From assembly GCA_000597885.1 (NCBI GenBank), contig CP004371.1, positions 6,143,501 to 6,207,500 of the forward strand: DNA of 64,000 bases, written 5' to 3'. Within the stretch, counting starts at the first letter, position 1; each line of letters begins with the position of its first letter. Below, piece after piece: positions 54,185 through 63,193 of this stretch. The position numbers and the translations under genes are program-made. The DNA is from Flammeovirgaceae bacterium 311 (GTDB lineage Bacteria > Bacteroidota > Bacteroidia > Cytophagales > Cyclobacteriaceae). Under the pieces are notes generated by a model. The model saw only the letters and a list, made by a program, of their open reading frames with translations. It was not told where the DNA came from and made no database searches.

Positions 54185-55184
54185 ACCAATTTATAGCACA
54201 GCAAAGTACTTGTTACACCCTGTTATACCGGGTGCTGGCAGTAAGTTTTCTTTTAGATCAGGGCTGCTGGCAAAAACAGTGCTTGCTTTAAGCACTGTAC
54301 TGATGGCTTTGGCTGTATTTGCACAGGTACAGGCACAGGAGCTGAACTGTACCGTGCAGGTGAATGATGCACAGATTGATGTAGCCGACAAACGGGTGTT
54401 CCGTGAAATGGAAAGAAGTTTTACAGCCTTCCTGAACAACAACAAATGGAGCGACCAGACCTATGATTTTAATGAGAAGGTAGACTGCAATATGCAGATC
54501 ACCATCAACGCCATGCCCAGTGTTGGTACTTATACAGGTACACTGGTGATTAGGGCGGTAAGGCCGGTGTACAATTCCAGCTATACCAGCTCTACCTTTA
54601 CCTTTGTTGATCGCGATTTTAATTTTAACTATGTTGAATCGCAGCCGCTGGATTTTAACATAAACGCCTTTAATAACAATATTACATCCATGCTTGCCTT
54701 TTATGCCTATATGGTGCTTGGCATGGATGATGATACTTTTTCCCCTATGGGAGGCACTTTTGCTTTTCAGCAGGCACGCTCCATTGCTCAGATTGCCCAG
54801 CAGCAGGGCGGCATACCAGGCTGGGACCCAACGGCAGGTGGTAATGCCAGTCGTAACAGAGGGGCACTTGTAGAAGGGATTTTTAATACCCGTCTGCAAA
54901 CAATAAGAGAGATCATGTACAATTACCACCGGCTGGGCCTCGATACCTTTACTGCCGATGCCGAAGCCAGCAGAAAACTGATCCTGGAGAACATTGGTAC
55001 CCTGAAACAGGTACGCGATTATAATCCCTCCTCCATTGCGCTGATCACCTTCTTCGACTCCAAGGCTACGGAATTAGCCAATATGTTTCAGCAGGGCTCT
55101 CCGCAGGTAAAGCAGCAGGCCTATACACTGCTTAGTACCCTCGATCCCTCCAATACCGAAAAGTACAGGGCCATTCTTCAGTAG
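54174..55184 (+). CDS. DUF4835 domain-containing secreted protein
   Basis: 336 residues; signal peptide ending at QVQAQ, then ELNCTVQVNDAQIDVADKRV, the start of DUF4835, a family restricted to Bacteroidota and usually encoded between coaBC and recN. Aromatic and Asn-rich beta strands come next (FVDRDFNFNYVESQPLDFN). The role is unknown but its conserved place points to envelope function. The N-terminal leader (about 55 residues to the cleavage site) is longer than usual, so a later start is possible. Confidence 0.88.
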   Translation: MLLKPIYSTAKYLLHPVIPGAGSKFSFRSGLLAKTVLALSTVLMALAVFAQVQAQELNCTVQVNDAQIDVADKRVFREMERSFTAFLNNNKWSDQTYDFNEKVDCNMQITINAMPSVGTYTGTLVIRAVRPVYNSSYTSSTFTFVDRDFNFNYVESQPLDFNINAFNNNITSMLAFYAYMVLGMDDDTFSPMGGTFAFQQARSIAQIAQQQGGIPGWDPTAGGNASRNRGALVEGIFNTRLQTIREIMYNYHRLGLDTFTADAEASRKLILENIGTLKQVRDYNPSSIALITFFDSKATELANMFQQGSPQVKQQAYTLLSTLDPSNTEKYRAILQ

Positions 55185-55317
55185 TTCGCTAAATTTTTTA
55201 GCAAAAAGTAGTGATTGGAAAGCGATGATCTGCTACTGTCTTAGCTAAATAATTAGTATTTTTAGCAGCTTTTTGGCTGGAGTACTATCAGGCCTTAAGC
55301 GTTGATCTGACATCGGT

Positions 55318-55566
55318 ATGGCTAAAAGACAGCTTCGCATTAAAAATAATACACTGGAAAGCACTGCGAATCAGTGGCTTGGTAAAACCTTTTCGGTAGT
55401 ATTGCAGCAGGGGTCTGTTTTTGAAGTGCATGCAAGTGCTCTCACTAAAGGCGTGCTGAAGTGCAGGGATGCAGCAGGCCTAGAACACAATTTCCCTATT
55501 TCCGATATAAAAGAAATAATCCTGAATTTTCCGGTAGCTGAGCATGCTCAAACATCTGCTGATTAA
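55318..55566 (+). CDS. Small basic-to-acidic hypothetical protein overlapping recN
   Basis: 82 residues (MAKRQLRIKNNTLESTANQW). The middle (VLQQGSVFEVHASALTKGVLKCRDAAG) resembles a small beta-barrel/SH3-like fold, followed by an Ile/Leu strand. Its last 23 bases overlap the recN start, so translation may be coupled. I do not recognise the family. A small stem GCTAAA-N-TTTAGC lies upstream at 55187. Confidence 0.6.
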   Translation: MAKRQLRIKNNTLESTANQWLGKTFSVVLQQGSVFEVHASALTKGVLKCRDAAGLEHNFPISDIKEIILNFPVAEHAQTSAD

Positions 55567-57202
55567 AAACTACGCCCTCATCCGTGAGCTGGAGATGCAC
55601 CCTTCTGCTCACCTCAACATCATTACCGGCGAAACCGGTGCTGGTAAATCTATTATGCTGGGTGCCGTAGGCATGCTGCTGGGAAACCGGGCAGATACCC
55701 GCGTGCTCTATGACGAAGAAAGTAAATGCATTGTAGAAGGCACCTTTAATATCAGCGAGTACAGCAGCTTAAAGTCACTTTTTGCTGATGAGGAGCTGGA
55801 GTACGACAAAGAAACTGTTATTCGGCGGGAGATAAGCCCAAGCGGCAAAAGCCGGGCTTTTATAAATGATACACCTGTTACCCTGGAGGTAGTACGCCGC
55901 ATTGGCGAATACCTGATGGACGTACACTCCCAGCATGATACCCTGCAGCTGGGCACAAATACCTATCAGTTAAGTATCATAGATGCCTACGCACAAACTG
56001 CTGCCGAGCTGGAACACTATCAGCGGGAGTACCGGCGTATGCGCAAGCTGCAGCAGGCCCTGGACCAGCTTAAAGAAGAAGCCGCGAACATGCGCAAGGA
56101 AGCAGACTACAACAGCTATCTGCTGAATGAATTGCTGGAAGCCCGGCTCGATGGCCTGAACCAGCAGGAGCTGGAAGAAGAGCTGGAAAAGCTGGAGCAT
56201 GCCGAGGAGATCAAGATAAAGCTTGCAGGCGTACTGCAGGCCCTGGAATATAACGATGAACTGGCCCTGAATCCGCAGCTGCACAGTGTGCTGGCGGAGC
56301 TAAGGGCTGTTGGCAAATATGCCGAAAGCTACCGGCAGCTGACCCAGCGGCTGGAAAGCGTGGTAATAGAGCTGAAAGATATAACCCGTGAAGTAGAAGC
56401 GGAAGAAGGTGCTGTAGAGCTGGACCAGGAGCGTATTGTGGAGCTGCAGGACCGCCTTAGCAACCTCTATAAGCTGCAGCAGAAGCATGGCGTGCAAACA
56501 GCAGAAGAGCTGGTGCAGCTGCGCGATGAGCTGGCCGGCAAGGTAAACCGTGCCGAAGGCCTCGACGAAGAAATTGCCGCTACTCAAAAGGAACTGCAGG
56601 AAGCCCGCAGCAAGGTAGAGGGGGCTGGCAAAACGTTGGGTGACAAACGTAAAGGGGTACTAAAGAAAATGGTGGGCCAGATTGAAGAACTGCTGGGCGG
56701 CCTGGGCATGCCCGAAGCCCGCCTGCAGATAGAGCACAAGCCTATAGCACCCACCCCCGGTGGTATGGATGAGGTAAATCTCCTCTTTACTGCAAACAAA
56801 GGCATGAAACCCCAGCCACTCAAAACGGTAGCTTCCGGGGGTGAATTCAGTCGCCTGATGTTCTGTGTTAAATATGTACTGGCTGATAAAACCGCCCTGC
56901 CTACCATAGTTTTTGATGAGATCGATACCGGTATCAGTGGTGAAATAGCCCTGAAAATGGTGCGTATGATGCAGCAAATGGCCCGGGGCCACCAGGTGAT
57001 TTCCATTAGTCACCTGCCGCAAATCGCTGCCAAAGGCGATGCTCATTACTTTGTGTACAAAGATAACAGCACCTCAAAAACCTTCAGCCGCATTAAAAAG
57101 CTAAGCGAAGAGGAGCGTGTTCAGGAAATTGCAAAAATGATTGGCGGCGCCACCCCTTCGCCTATAGCCTATGAAAGTGCCCGTGAGCTGATGATGAGCT
57201 AG
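55544..57202 (+). CDS. recN: DNA repair protein RecN
   Basis: 552 residues. SMC-like ATPase for double-strand break repair. Walker A GETGAGKS at 29-36, MDVHSQHDTLQLG, long coiled coil (about 150-370), ABC signature ASGGEFSRLMF (about 430-440), Walker B PTIVFDEIDTGISGE, and ISHLPQIAAKGDAHYFV. Ends the conserved operon. The PL14-like gene follows by 21 bp. Confidence 0.96.
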   Translation: MLKHLLIKNYALIRELEMHPSAHLNIITGETGAGKSIMLGAVGMLLGNRADTRVLYDEESKCIVEGTFNISEYSSLKSLFADEELEYDKETVIRREISPSGKSRAFINDTPVTLEVVRRIGEYLMDVHSQHDTLQLGTNTYQLSIIDAYAQTAAELEHYQREYRRMRKLQQALDQLKEEAANMRKEADYNSYLLNELLEARLDGLNQQELEEELEKLEHAEEIKIKLAGVLQALEYNDELALNPQLHSVLAELRAVGKYAESYRQLTQRLESVVIELKDITREVEAEEGAVELDQERIVELQDRLSNLYKLQQKHGVQTAEELVQLRDELAGKVNRAEGLDEEIAATQKELQEARSKVEGAGKTLGDKRKGVLKKMVGQIEELLGGLGMPEARLQIEHKPIAPTPGGMDEVNLLFTANKGMKPQPLKTVASGGEFSRLMFCVKYVLADKTALPTIVFDEIDTGISGEIALKMVRMMQQMARGHQVISISHLPQIAAKGDAHYFVYKDNSTSKTFSRIKKLSEEERVQEIAKMIGGATPSPIAYESARELMMS

Positions 57203-57223
57203 ATTATCGATAAAGTTAAAATT

Positions 57224-58078
57224 ATGATGAAAGCAGCTGCCAACACATTTAAACGAAATATTCTGATAGGAGCTGCTGTTGCTGTGGCTTTTGCTTTTAC
57301 CTACAAACTTAGCACTGGTACAGGCTTTGAAGAACAGCCGGTAGGGACTGCTTATGATAAAAGTGCATGGGAGCGCGATGGGTTTAAGGTTGCCTGGACA
57401 CAGGCACTGGAGAAAAATTCGGCCGTAGATGATCAGCAGAGATATGAGGGAAGCAAATCACTGAAAGTTACTTATCCAAAAGGTACCTTCGGACCTGCTG
57501 AAAATGGCGGTCAGGCCAAGCTGATGCTGCCGCCACGCCAGGAATACTACGCTTCCTACAGGCTTCGCTTCAGCGAAAATTTCAGCTGGGGAGGAGAACA
57601 TGAAGGAGGTAAACTGCCAGGACTGGCAGGTGGCGATAACTGCAGCGGCGGGCAAAGCTGCGATGGCACCAATGGTTTTTCTGCCCGCTTTATGTGGAGG
57701 AAGGGCGGTAAAGCTGTGCTATACCTCTACCACATGGACAAGCCGCATCAATGGGGCGAAGATATTGATCTGCGGCAGGCAGGCGGTCAGGAGGTTGTAT
57801 TCCCCAGGGGCGAGTGGGTGCAGCTCGCAGAACGCGTAAAGCTGAATACCATCAGCAACGGTAAAGCAAATGCCGATGGCGAGGTGCAGGTCTGGTACAA
57901 TGGAGAATTGGTGCTGAATAAAAAGGGGCTGCGCTTTGTGAGCAATCAGAATGGGGTCGATAATTTCTATTTCTCCACCTTTCATGGCGGCAATACCATT
58001 GAATGGGCACCACAGGAGACCTGCTGGATCTGGTATGATGACATAAAGGTTTCTGATAACCAGGCTGATGTAATGTGA
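57224..58078 (+). CDS. Polysaccharide lyase 14-like secreted protein
   Basis: 284 residues. A membrane anchor or signal peptide (NILIGAAVAVAFAFTYKL) precedes a beta-jellyroll with EYYASYRLRFSENFSWGGEH, KLPGLAGGDNCSGG, GFSARFMWRKGGKAVLYLYH and GEWVQLAERVKLNT. These fit the PL14 (alginate/glucuronan lyase-like) fold. The mature protein may act on an acidic polysaccharide. The recN neighbour is housekeeping, so association is probably incidental. Confidence 0.75.
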   Translation: MMKAAANTFKRNILIGAAVAVAFAFTYKLSTGTGFEEQPVGTAYDKSAWERDGFKVAWTQALEKNSAVDDQQRYEGSKSLKVTYPKGTFGPAENGGQAKLMLPPRQEYYASYRLRFSENFSWGGEHEGGKLPGLAGGDNCSGGQSCDGTNGFSARFMWRKGGKAVLYLYHMDKPHQWGEDIDLRQAGGQEVVFPRGEWVQLAERVKLNTISNGKANADGEVQVWYNGELVLNKKGLRFVSNQNGVDNFYFSTFHGGNTIEWAPQETCWIWYDDIKVSDNQADVM

Positions 58079-58495
58079 AATAAAATGTAGCATTCCCCTA
58101 TGTATTTGCAGCTTTCATGTAGCTGCCAAATTGCCTCATCATCCCTGTAGAGGCAAAACTTGCAAAGAAATTGAGTAGCAAGGATTCAGGTACCAGGCAA
58201 GGTACTGATTCGCGGCCCCTATGTAGACTACGCGTCCCGGCGTCGATGCTTGCATCGACGTGGCGGCGGATGGCAGAGATAATCAATTAATACATAAACA
58301 GGTACAAGAGGCTACCGAAAAGTAGCCCGGAGGCCCTAAAGAAAGCTGTCACCCGGCTGCGCCCTCCCGCAAAGACGCAAGCTGCGGAACACCTTTCCCA
58401 TTAGCCACTGCCAACTAACTTACCTCCACTTTTCTCTACAAAATTAATGTGAGGGGGACTGTTATCCGGGCAATATTAAATACATCACTATAAAC
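58079..58495. other. Gene-less stretch with a palindromic repeat, 417 bp
   Basis: Holds the third GTCGATGC element (58237-58263), a small stem GCAGCT-N-AGCTGC at 58110-58128 and GGCTAC-N6-GTAGCC at 58310-58327. GC-rich, no coding signal. Confidence 0.6.
58237..58263 (+). repeat. GTCGATGC-type palindromic repeat, copy 3
   Basis: Core GTCGATGCTTGCATCGAC with right flank GTGG, in the same orientation as the 44688 copy. The left flank (CCGG) has diverged. Intergenic. Confidence 0.7.
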
Positions 58496-58526
58496 TTTGA
58501 TTTTTAGATACCGATCGGTATCTTTG
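58496..58526 (+). promoter_or_regulatory. tetR promoter (TTTG-N19-TATCTTTG) with embedded operator
   Basis: -33 TTTG at 58496-58499 and -7 TATCTTTG at 58519-58526 have perfect consensus and spacing. The perfect 18-bp palindrome AGATACCGATCGGTATCT (58506-58523) covers the spacer and half the -7 box, as expected of a repressor site. The ATG follows only three bases after the -7 box. Confidence 0.8.
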
Positions 58527-58529
58527 CAT

Positions 58530-59120
58530 ATGCGTAATCCGGAGGTAACTAAAGATATTATTTTGCAGGAGGCTGGTGCTTTGTTTAATACCCATGGGTA
58601 TAAAGCTACCTCTATCAGCAATATCACCGATGCCACCGGCTTTACCAAAGGCGCTATATACAGGCATTTCAGGAGTAAGGATGAGCTCGAACGGGAAACC
58701 CTTCACTATCTTTCTACCGTGATGTTTCAGAAGGTGGGCGATGTGATCAGGTTACAGCCAACAGCCGGAACGAAGCTTAGGGCCATGATTGGGTTTTTTG
58801 AATCTTACCTGAATAACCCGCCGCTAAGGGGTGGCTGTCCCCTTTTGAATGTAGCCATAGAGGCAGATGATGCCCATCCGCCCCTGAGAGAAGAAGCAAA
58901 CAAAATTCTTAAAATGCTGAAAGATTCTATGATGCATGTCTTAGCAAAAGGAATAGAATACAGGCAGATCAGGGAAGATATTGATAAGGAATATTATGCT
59001 ACCATCTTTATTGCATCACTGGAAGGGGCCATTATGATGAGTAAACTCCGTGGCAATAATGATGATATGAAAATGGTGGTAAAGCACCTTGAACAGCAGA
59101 TTTCAGCCATAGAACTTTAA
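58530..59120 (+). CDS. TetR/AcrR-family transcriptional regulator
   Basis: 196 residues from ATG 58530; the frame extends upstream to 58497, but that would translate the operator. HTH at about 27-48 (ATSISNITDATGFTKGAIYRHF). The C-terminal ligand-binding domain contains GCPLLNVAIEADDAHPPLR, like the YxaF/LmrA-type subgroup. It likely represses its own promoter and that of the next gene, because a matching palindrome lies in each. Confidence 0.93.
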   Translation: MRNPEVTKDIILQEAGALFNTHGYKATSISNITDATGFTKGAIYRHFRSKDELERETLHYLSTVMFQKVGDVIRLQPTAGTKLRAMIGFFESYLNNPPLRGGCPLLNVAIEADDAHPPLREEANKILKMLKDSMMHVLAKGIEYRQIREDIDKEYYATIFIASLEGAIMMSKLRGNNDDMKMVVKHLEQQISAIEL

Positions 59121-59136
59121 AATTTTTTTATCCTTT

Positions 59137-59154
59137 AGATACCGATTGGTATCT
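59137..59154. promoter_or_regulatory. Second TetR operator, upstream of the alpha/beta hydrolase
   Basis: AGATACCGATTGGTATCT differs from the tetR operator by one base. It overlaps a promoter-like TTTA-N19-TATCTTTC (59127-59130 and 59150-59157) in the same geometry as at tetR. Confidence 0.78.
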
Positions 59155-59169
59155 TTCTTAAGGCAGATT

Positions 59170-60054
59170 ATGAAACAGACAATCACAAAAATCATAGGCC
59201 GGTATTTGAATACAATAGCCAGGGTATCGCCAAAAACAGCAGGCCGCCATGGTTTTAATGTTTTCTGCTACCCGTACCGGGCACCCATCAAACCTTTTCA
59301 TAAAGCATTTTTAGATACGGCTGAAAAGTTTTGTTTTAGTCACAGCCATACCCGGATGCAGGGATATCGCTGGGGCCAGGGGCCTAAAAAGGTGTTGTTC
59401 CTGCATGGCTGGCAAAGCCATAGCTTCCGCTGGAAAAACTATATCCAGGCATTGCCAAAGGAGGAGTATAGCATCTATGCCATTGATGCGCCGGGTCATG
59501 GATTTTCTAAGGGCAAGTATCTCACGGTGCCACTTTACAGTGCTGTTATTCAGGAACTCATTGCTTCTTTAGGAGGTGTGGATGCTATGGTCAGTCATTC
59601 CATAGGAGCTTTTTCTGCCATGCATGCGCTTTATATAAACCCGGCCCTGTCGGTCGGTAAACTGGTGGTTATGGCATCACCGGGCGATGCCATGAGCTTT
59701 ATAGATTTTTATCAGCAAACCCTTAAGCTAACAGAAAGAACAACCCGATTAACGATAGATCACTTTGAAGAAGTGATTGGAAAGCCAGTCCATTATTTTA
59801 CTGCCACCAGGTTTGCAGAAAAACTAAAGGTGCCTGGGCTGATCATCCACGACAGGGAAGATAAAGAAGCGCCATATGAGGCTGGAGTAGCCATTCACAA
59901 AGCCTGGAAAGGTTCAAAAATAATCTCTACAGAAGGCCTAGCCCACAACTTGAGATCGCCGGAAGTAGTAGAAATGGTGAGCAACTACCTGATGCATACA
60001 GATGCTGCAGGTCCAAAACCCCATACCTCAACCCTCATACCTCATCCCTATTAA
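59170..60054 (+). CDS. Alpha/beta hydrolase, likely TetR-controlled
   Basis: 294 residues from ATG 59170. Oxyanion-hole HGW at 79-81, YAIDAPGHGFSKG, nucleophile elbow VSHSIGA with Ser144 (the first Gly of GxSxG is Ser), acid in HDREDKEAPYE, and His in GLAHNLRSP. Probably a carboxylesterase or lipase-like enzyme acting on the compound sensed by the TetR protein. Its stop abuts the convergent gene's stop. Confidence 0.9.
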   Translation: MKQTITKIIGRYLNTIARVSPKTAGRHGFNVFCYPYRAPIKPFHKAFLDTAEKFCFSHSHTRMQGYRWGQGPKKVLFLHGWQSHSFRWKNYIQALPKEEYSIYAIDAPGHGFSKGKYLTVPLYSAVIQELIASLGGVDAMVSHSIGAFSAMHALYINPALSVGKLVVMASPGDAMSFIDFYQQTLKLTERTTRLTIDHFEEVIGKPVHYFTATRFAEKLKVPGLIIHDREDKEAPYEAGVAIHKAWKGSKIISTEGLAHNLRSPEVVEMVSNYLMHTDAAGPKPHTSTLIPHPY

Positions 60055-60555
60055 TCAGTCCCAGTCCCAGTCACTATCTTCACTTTCATGATTTTCCCGA
60101 AGCTCGTCCCAGAGGTTGCCGCCGGGTGTAAATACATATTTGGCGTAAACGCCCGGCGCAAAGCGTGATTCGCCTCTTGTAAACCGTGCGCGCATATCGA
60201 TGCCAAAATAAATATTGGCCCAAACCGACGTTTGCAGCCCCAGTTTCACAGGCTCGTCTTTTTTGAACTCCAGGTAAGGACCGGCTGCCATGCCGGCATA
60301 TACTACACCTGCCTGTGCCTCGGAATATACGCGCCAGGCACCTTTTTCAAAATCAATTCCCAGGTCTACACCGTAAGGAACACCAAAAGCGTTCCAGTAG
60401 GCTACTTCGAAACCGTAGCTCATTTGGGTTTTCCCGCCACCACCAAAGTTGAGGTGGAACATGGGGCCCACAGAAATTACGTGCTGTGCCTGCAGGGAAT
60501 TACCTACCCCCAGCAGGGGGAGTAGCAGCAACAGGATGATGATTAGTTTTTTCAT
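60055..60555 (-). CDS. Secreted/outer-membrane small beta protein
   Basis: 166 residues from ATG 60555, with signal peptide LIIILLLLLPLLGVGNSLQAQ. Mature strands (HVISVGPMFHLNFGGGGKTQ, MSYGFEVAYWNAFGVPYGVD) suggest a small outer-membrane barrel. The C-terminus is Asp/Glu-rich (ENHESEDSDWDWD). Function unknown. Confidence 0.7.
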   Translation of the reverse strand: MKKLIIILLLLLPLLGVGNSLQAQHVISVGPMFHLNFGGGGKTQMSYGFEVAYWNAFGVPYGVDLGIDFEKGAWRVYSEAQAGVVYAGMAAGPYLEFKKDEPVKLGLQTSVWANIYFGIDMRARFTRGESRFAPGVYAKYVFTPGGNLWDELRENHESEDSDWDWD

Positions 60556-60828
60556 GCTGAGAAAGAGAAAGCGCATCAAATCTAGTTTTTATATGCGAAT
60601 CAAATACAGGCTGTATGATATTCGGTTAAATAATTTTTTATGAGGTATTTGTGCAGCCATCTGTGCTTTGTACAGCAAACTCACCGGCAAAAAAAACAGC
60701 TGAAAATAGGGATTGCTTTTAATTGAGATATCCCTCTGGCTAGCCATAGTGCCATTTAAGCAAAAGCTGCTTATCTTTAGCGTCGATTTTCCTGAACCTG
60801 TCCACCGCAGGAAAGCTACCCCGTAAAT

Positions 60829-61392
60829 TTGAAAGCTGTAACAGAAAAGTTAGCAAAGCAGACCAGGTTTTATCGCTCCCTCCACAAGTGGGTGGCCATT
60901 CCTTTGCTGCTCTTTATGTTGCTGATTGGCGTAACGGGCTTGCTGCTGGGCTGGAAAAAGCAGGTAGCCCTGCTGCCACCCACTCAAAGCACAACAGCTT
61001 CCCTAACAGCTGGCTGGATTTCCCTTGATAGTTTACAGCAGATTGCCCGTAATTATGCTGAGTCTTCACTTGGTAAATCCCCGGAAATTGATCGTATTGA
61101 CATACGGCCCGGCAAGGGAGTGGCAAAAGTAAGGTTTGCTAATCATTTCACTGAGATTCAGGTAGATGGTAAAACAGGGGCAGTTCTTTCCGTAAGTCAC
61201 CGTACCTCGGATTTGATAGAAATGATCCATGATGGCTCTATTGTGGAATACCTGGCAGGCACCGGCACTGATGCGGTAAAGCTGCTTTACACCAGCCTGG
61301 TATCTATTGGGCTCATTCTTTTGTCGGTAAGTGGTTTTTGGTTGTGGTTTAATCCCAAGCGTATCCGGAAGCTGAAAACATCGGCCAGGTAA
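60829..61392 (+). CDS. PepSY-domain membrane protein (short PepSY_TM type)
   Basis: 187 residues from a TTG start at 60829; no in-frame ATG precedes the first TM. FYRSLHKWVAIPLLLFMLLI (TM1) is the PepSY_TM start, then a periplasmic PepSY domain (about 50-125: RIDIRPGKGVAKVRFANHFT), and TM2 (LLYTSLVSIGLILLSVSGFW). It is much shorter than the 350-500-residue reductase-like family, retaining one TM pair. Confidence 0.75.
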   Translation: MKAVTEKLAKQTRFYRSLHKWVAIPLLLFMLLIGVTGLLLGWKKQVALLPPTQSTTASLTAGWISLDSLQQIARNYAESSLGKSPEIDRIDIRPGKGVAKVRFANHFTEIQVDGKTGAVLSVSHRTSDLIEMIHDGSIVEYLAGTGTDAVKLLYTSLVSIGLILLSVSGFWLWFNPKRIRKLKTSAR

Positions 61393-61472
61393 GAGGCCGG
61401 GGGGGAGCAACCAGCTCTGGAGTTACCAAAAAGTTCTTTCCGGAGTTTTTTATACATCATTCGTTATTTACC

Positions 61473-61946
61473 ATGAAACACATACTTCTTTTTTTTCTGC
61501 TGCTGTTGATGAACACAGCTGCCTATGCACAGATGGGGAAAACTAAAGCAGAGCTGCTTGCCCTGTACGGAAAAGAAAAAGTAATGAAAGAATCTGAGGG
61601 CAGGCCAGGCTATACCGGCATTTTGTTCAGGGTAGATTCCAGCAGTTTTTTACAGGCAACATTTAATGCCGATGTGGCGGTGATGCTTAGCTTTATCCAT
61701 ACAGATATGTATCTTAGTGAGCAGCAATATTCCAGCTATATCAATCAGAACCTGCCGGGCTTTACGCCACAACAAAGCTGCATACTGGGTAATAAAACTT
61801 TTTTGCTAAATGCTGATAATACTGTGCTGGTGGTGCAAAACCACCGGCAGGATAGTACAGATTTTCCAATCACCGGCCTGATTATGGTAACAGATCCTGC
61901 AATCATCAAAAGCATGGCAGACAAAATTGAAGAATACTGTCAGTAG
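61473..61946 (+). CDS. Secreted hypothetical protein
   Basis: 157 residues; signal peptide ILLFFLLLLMNTAAYA. Mature part starts QMGKTKAELLALYGKEKVM and has two Cys residues that could form a disulfide. No family recognised. Probably periplasmic. Confidence 0.7.
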   Translation: MKHILLFFLLLLMNTAAYAQMGKTKAELLALYGKEKVMKESEGRPGYTGILFRVDSSSFLQATFNADVAVMLSFIHTDMYLSEQQYSSYINQNLPGFTPQQSCILGNKTFLLNADNTVLVVQNHRQDSTDFPITGLIMVTDPAIIKSMADKIEEYCQ

Positions 61947-62064
61947 CAGCAATTTTGCCGTTTTAACTTTCGGGCATTGAATATTTATTTAGTTTTAGAG
62001 AATAAAGCGCTGTAAAAAGCTGCTGGAGATCTATCACAAACCTTTTCAAAGAGAAACATCAGCC

Positions 62065-62931
62065 ATGAGGATAGCATACGTTTGCTATAACAGCGAAGGA
62101 AAATACCCCGATATAGAACAGGAAAATAATCTGTTGCTGGCCTATCTGCAGCAAAAAGACCTCGATATTCATAAAGAGATCTGGACTGATCCGGCTGTTG
62201 ACTGGCAGCAATACGACCTGGTTCTGCTGAAAGCTCCCTGGGATTACTTTGATAAGTTTACCCTGTTTAAACAATGGCTGAACAAGCTGGAGCAACTGGA
62301 AGTAAATCTCCTGAATCCGGTTACTGTTGTGCGCTGGAACAGCGATAAGCACTACCTGCATGATATTCAGGATGGGGGATTGCCTATTATTCCTGCTGTT
62401 TTCATTGAAAAAGGGGAGCAGCCCCATCTGGCAGAATATTTTGAAAGCTTCGGTACCGATACCCTTATCATTAAGCCGGCTGTAAGTGGCGGTGCCAAAA
62501 ATACCATCCTGCTCACACGCGATACGCTGGATGCCATTTCTCCCGGCATCCGGAAATTACTGGAGGAAGAAAGTTTTATGGTGCAGCCTTTTATTCGTGA
62601 AATTCAGACGGAAGGAGAGTGGTCGCTGCTCTTCTTTGGCGGACATTACAGCCACTGCATTCTCAAAACCGCTGCCACAGGCGATTTCAGGGTACAGCAC
62701 ATCCATGGCGGCAGCGTGCATCCCATGGAGGCTCCTGCAGCATTACGTGAGCTTGCACAGCAGTATATCGATAAATTTGCCAAAGGCTGTCTTTATGCCC
62801 GGGTAGATGGAGTGATGATCCAGGGGCAGTTTGCCCTGATGGAGCTGGAGCTGATAGAACCCTATCTCTACCTTTTTACCCACCAGCAGGGATACGAGAA
62901 CTACTACCAGGCATTAATGGAGATGCTGTAA
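62065..62931 (+). CDS. ATP-grasp superfamily protein (glutathione synthetase-like)
   Basis: 288 residues. Segments of the ATP-grasp fold are visible: VRWNSDKHYLHDIQDGGLPI (pre-grasp to lid), LIIKPAVSGGAKNTILL (ATP-binding Lys and Gly loop), FMVQPFIREIQTEGEWSLLF, and LYARVDGVMIQGQFALMELE (metal-binding residues). Ligases of this group join a carboxylate to an amine or thiol; partners unknown. It is a lone gene. Confidence 0.85.
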   Translation: MRIAYVCYNSEGKYPDIEQENNLLLAYLQQKDLDIHKEIWTDPAVDWQQYDLVLLKAPWDYFDKFTLFKQWLNKLEQLEVNLLNPVTVVRWNSDKHYLHDIQDGGLPIIPAVFIEKGEQPHLAEYFESFGTDTLIIKPAVSGGAKNTILLTRDTLDAISPGIRKLLEEESFMVQPFIREIQTEGEWSLLFFGGHYSHCILKTAATGDFRVQHIHGGSVHPMEAPAALRELAQQYIDKFAKGCLYARVDGVMIQGQFALMELELIEPYLYLFTHQQGYENYYQALMEML

Positions 62932-63137
62932 TCACAGGCATGGCAGGAGGGATCTCTTAATTTCTTTTTCACTGCACATTAGCCTTTTCTTGTCTGCTCA
63001 AACTTACCTCCGTCCTGCCGCACGCAGGATCATTTCATTTTCGCTGGGCAGTAATTTAAGCTTTAGCATAGCCTGTTCAAATCTGAATTTGTTCAGTCTA
63101 TTTACCTAAGATGGAAAAGAAGGCTGGGAGTAAAACA

Positions 63138-63172
63138 AGAAGAGGCTGGCTCCAGGGGAGTCAGCCTCTTGT
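63138..63172 (-). terminator. Terminator after the low-complexity gene
   Basis: The stem AAGAGGCTG(G)CTCC / GGAG(T)CAGCCTCTT with a 3-nt loop is followed on the minus strand by CTTGTTTT. It lies about 22 bp past the stop at 63194. The rest of the 62932-63193 gap shows no gene. Confidence 0.75.
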
Positions 63173-63193
63173 GTGATGTGATATGACTTATTT

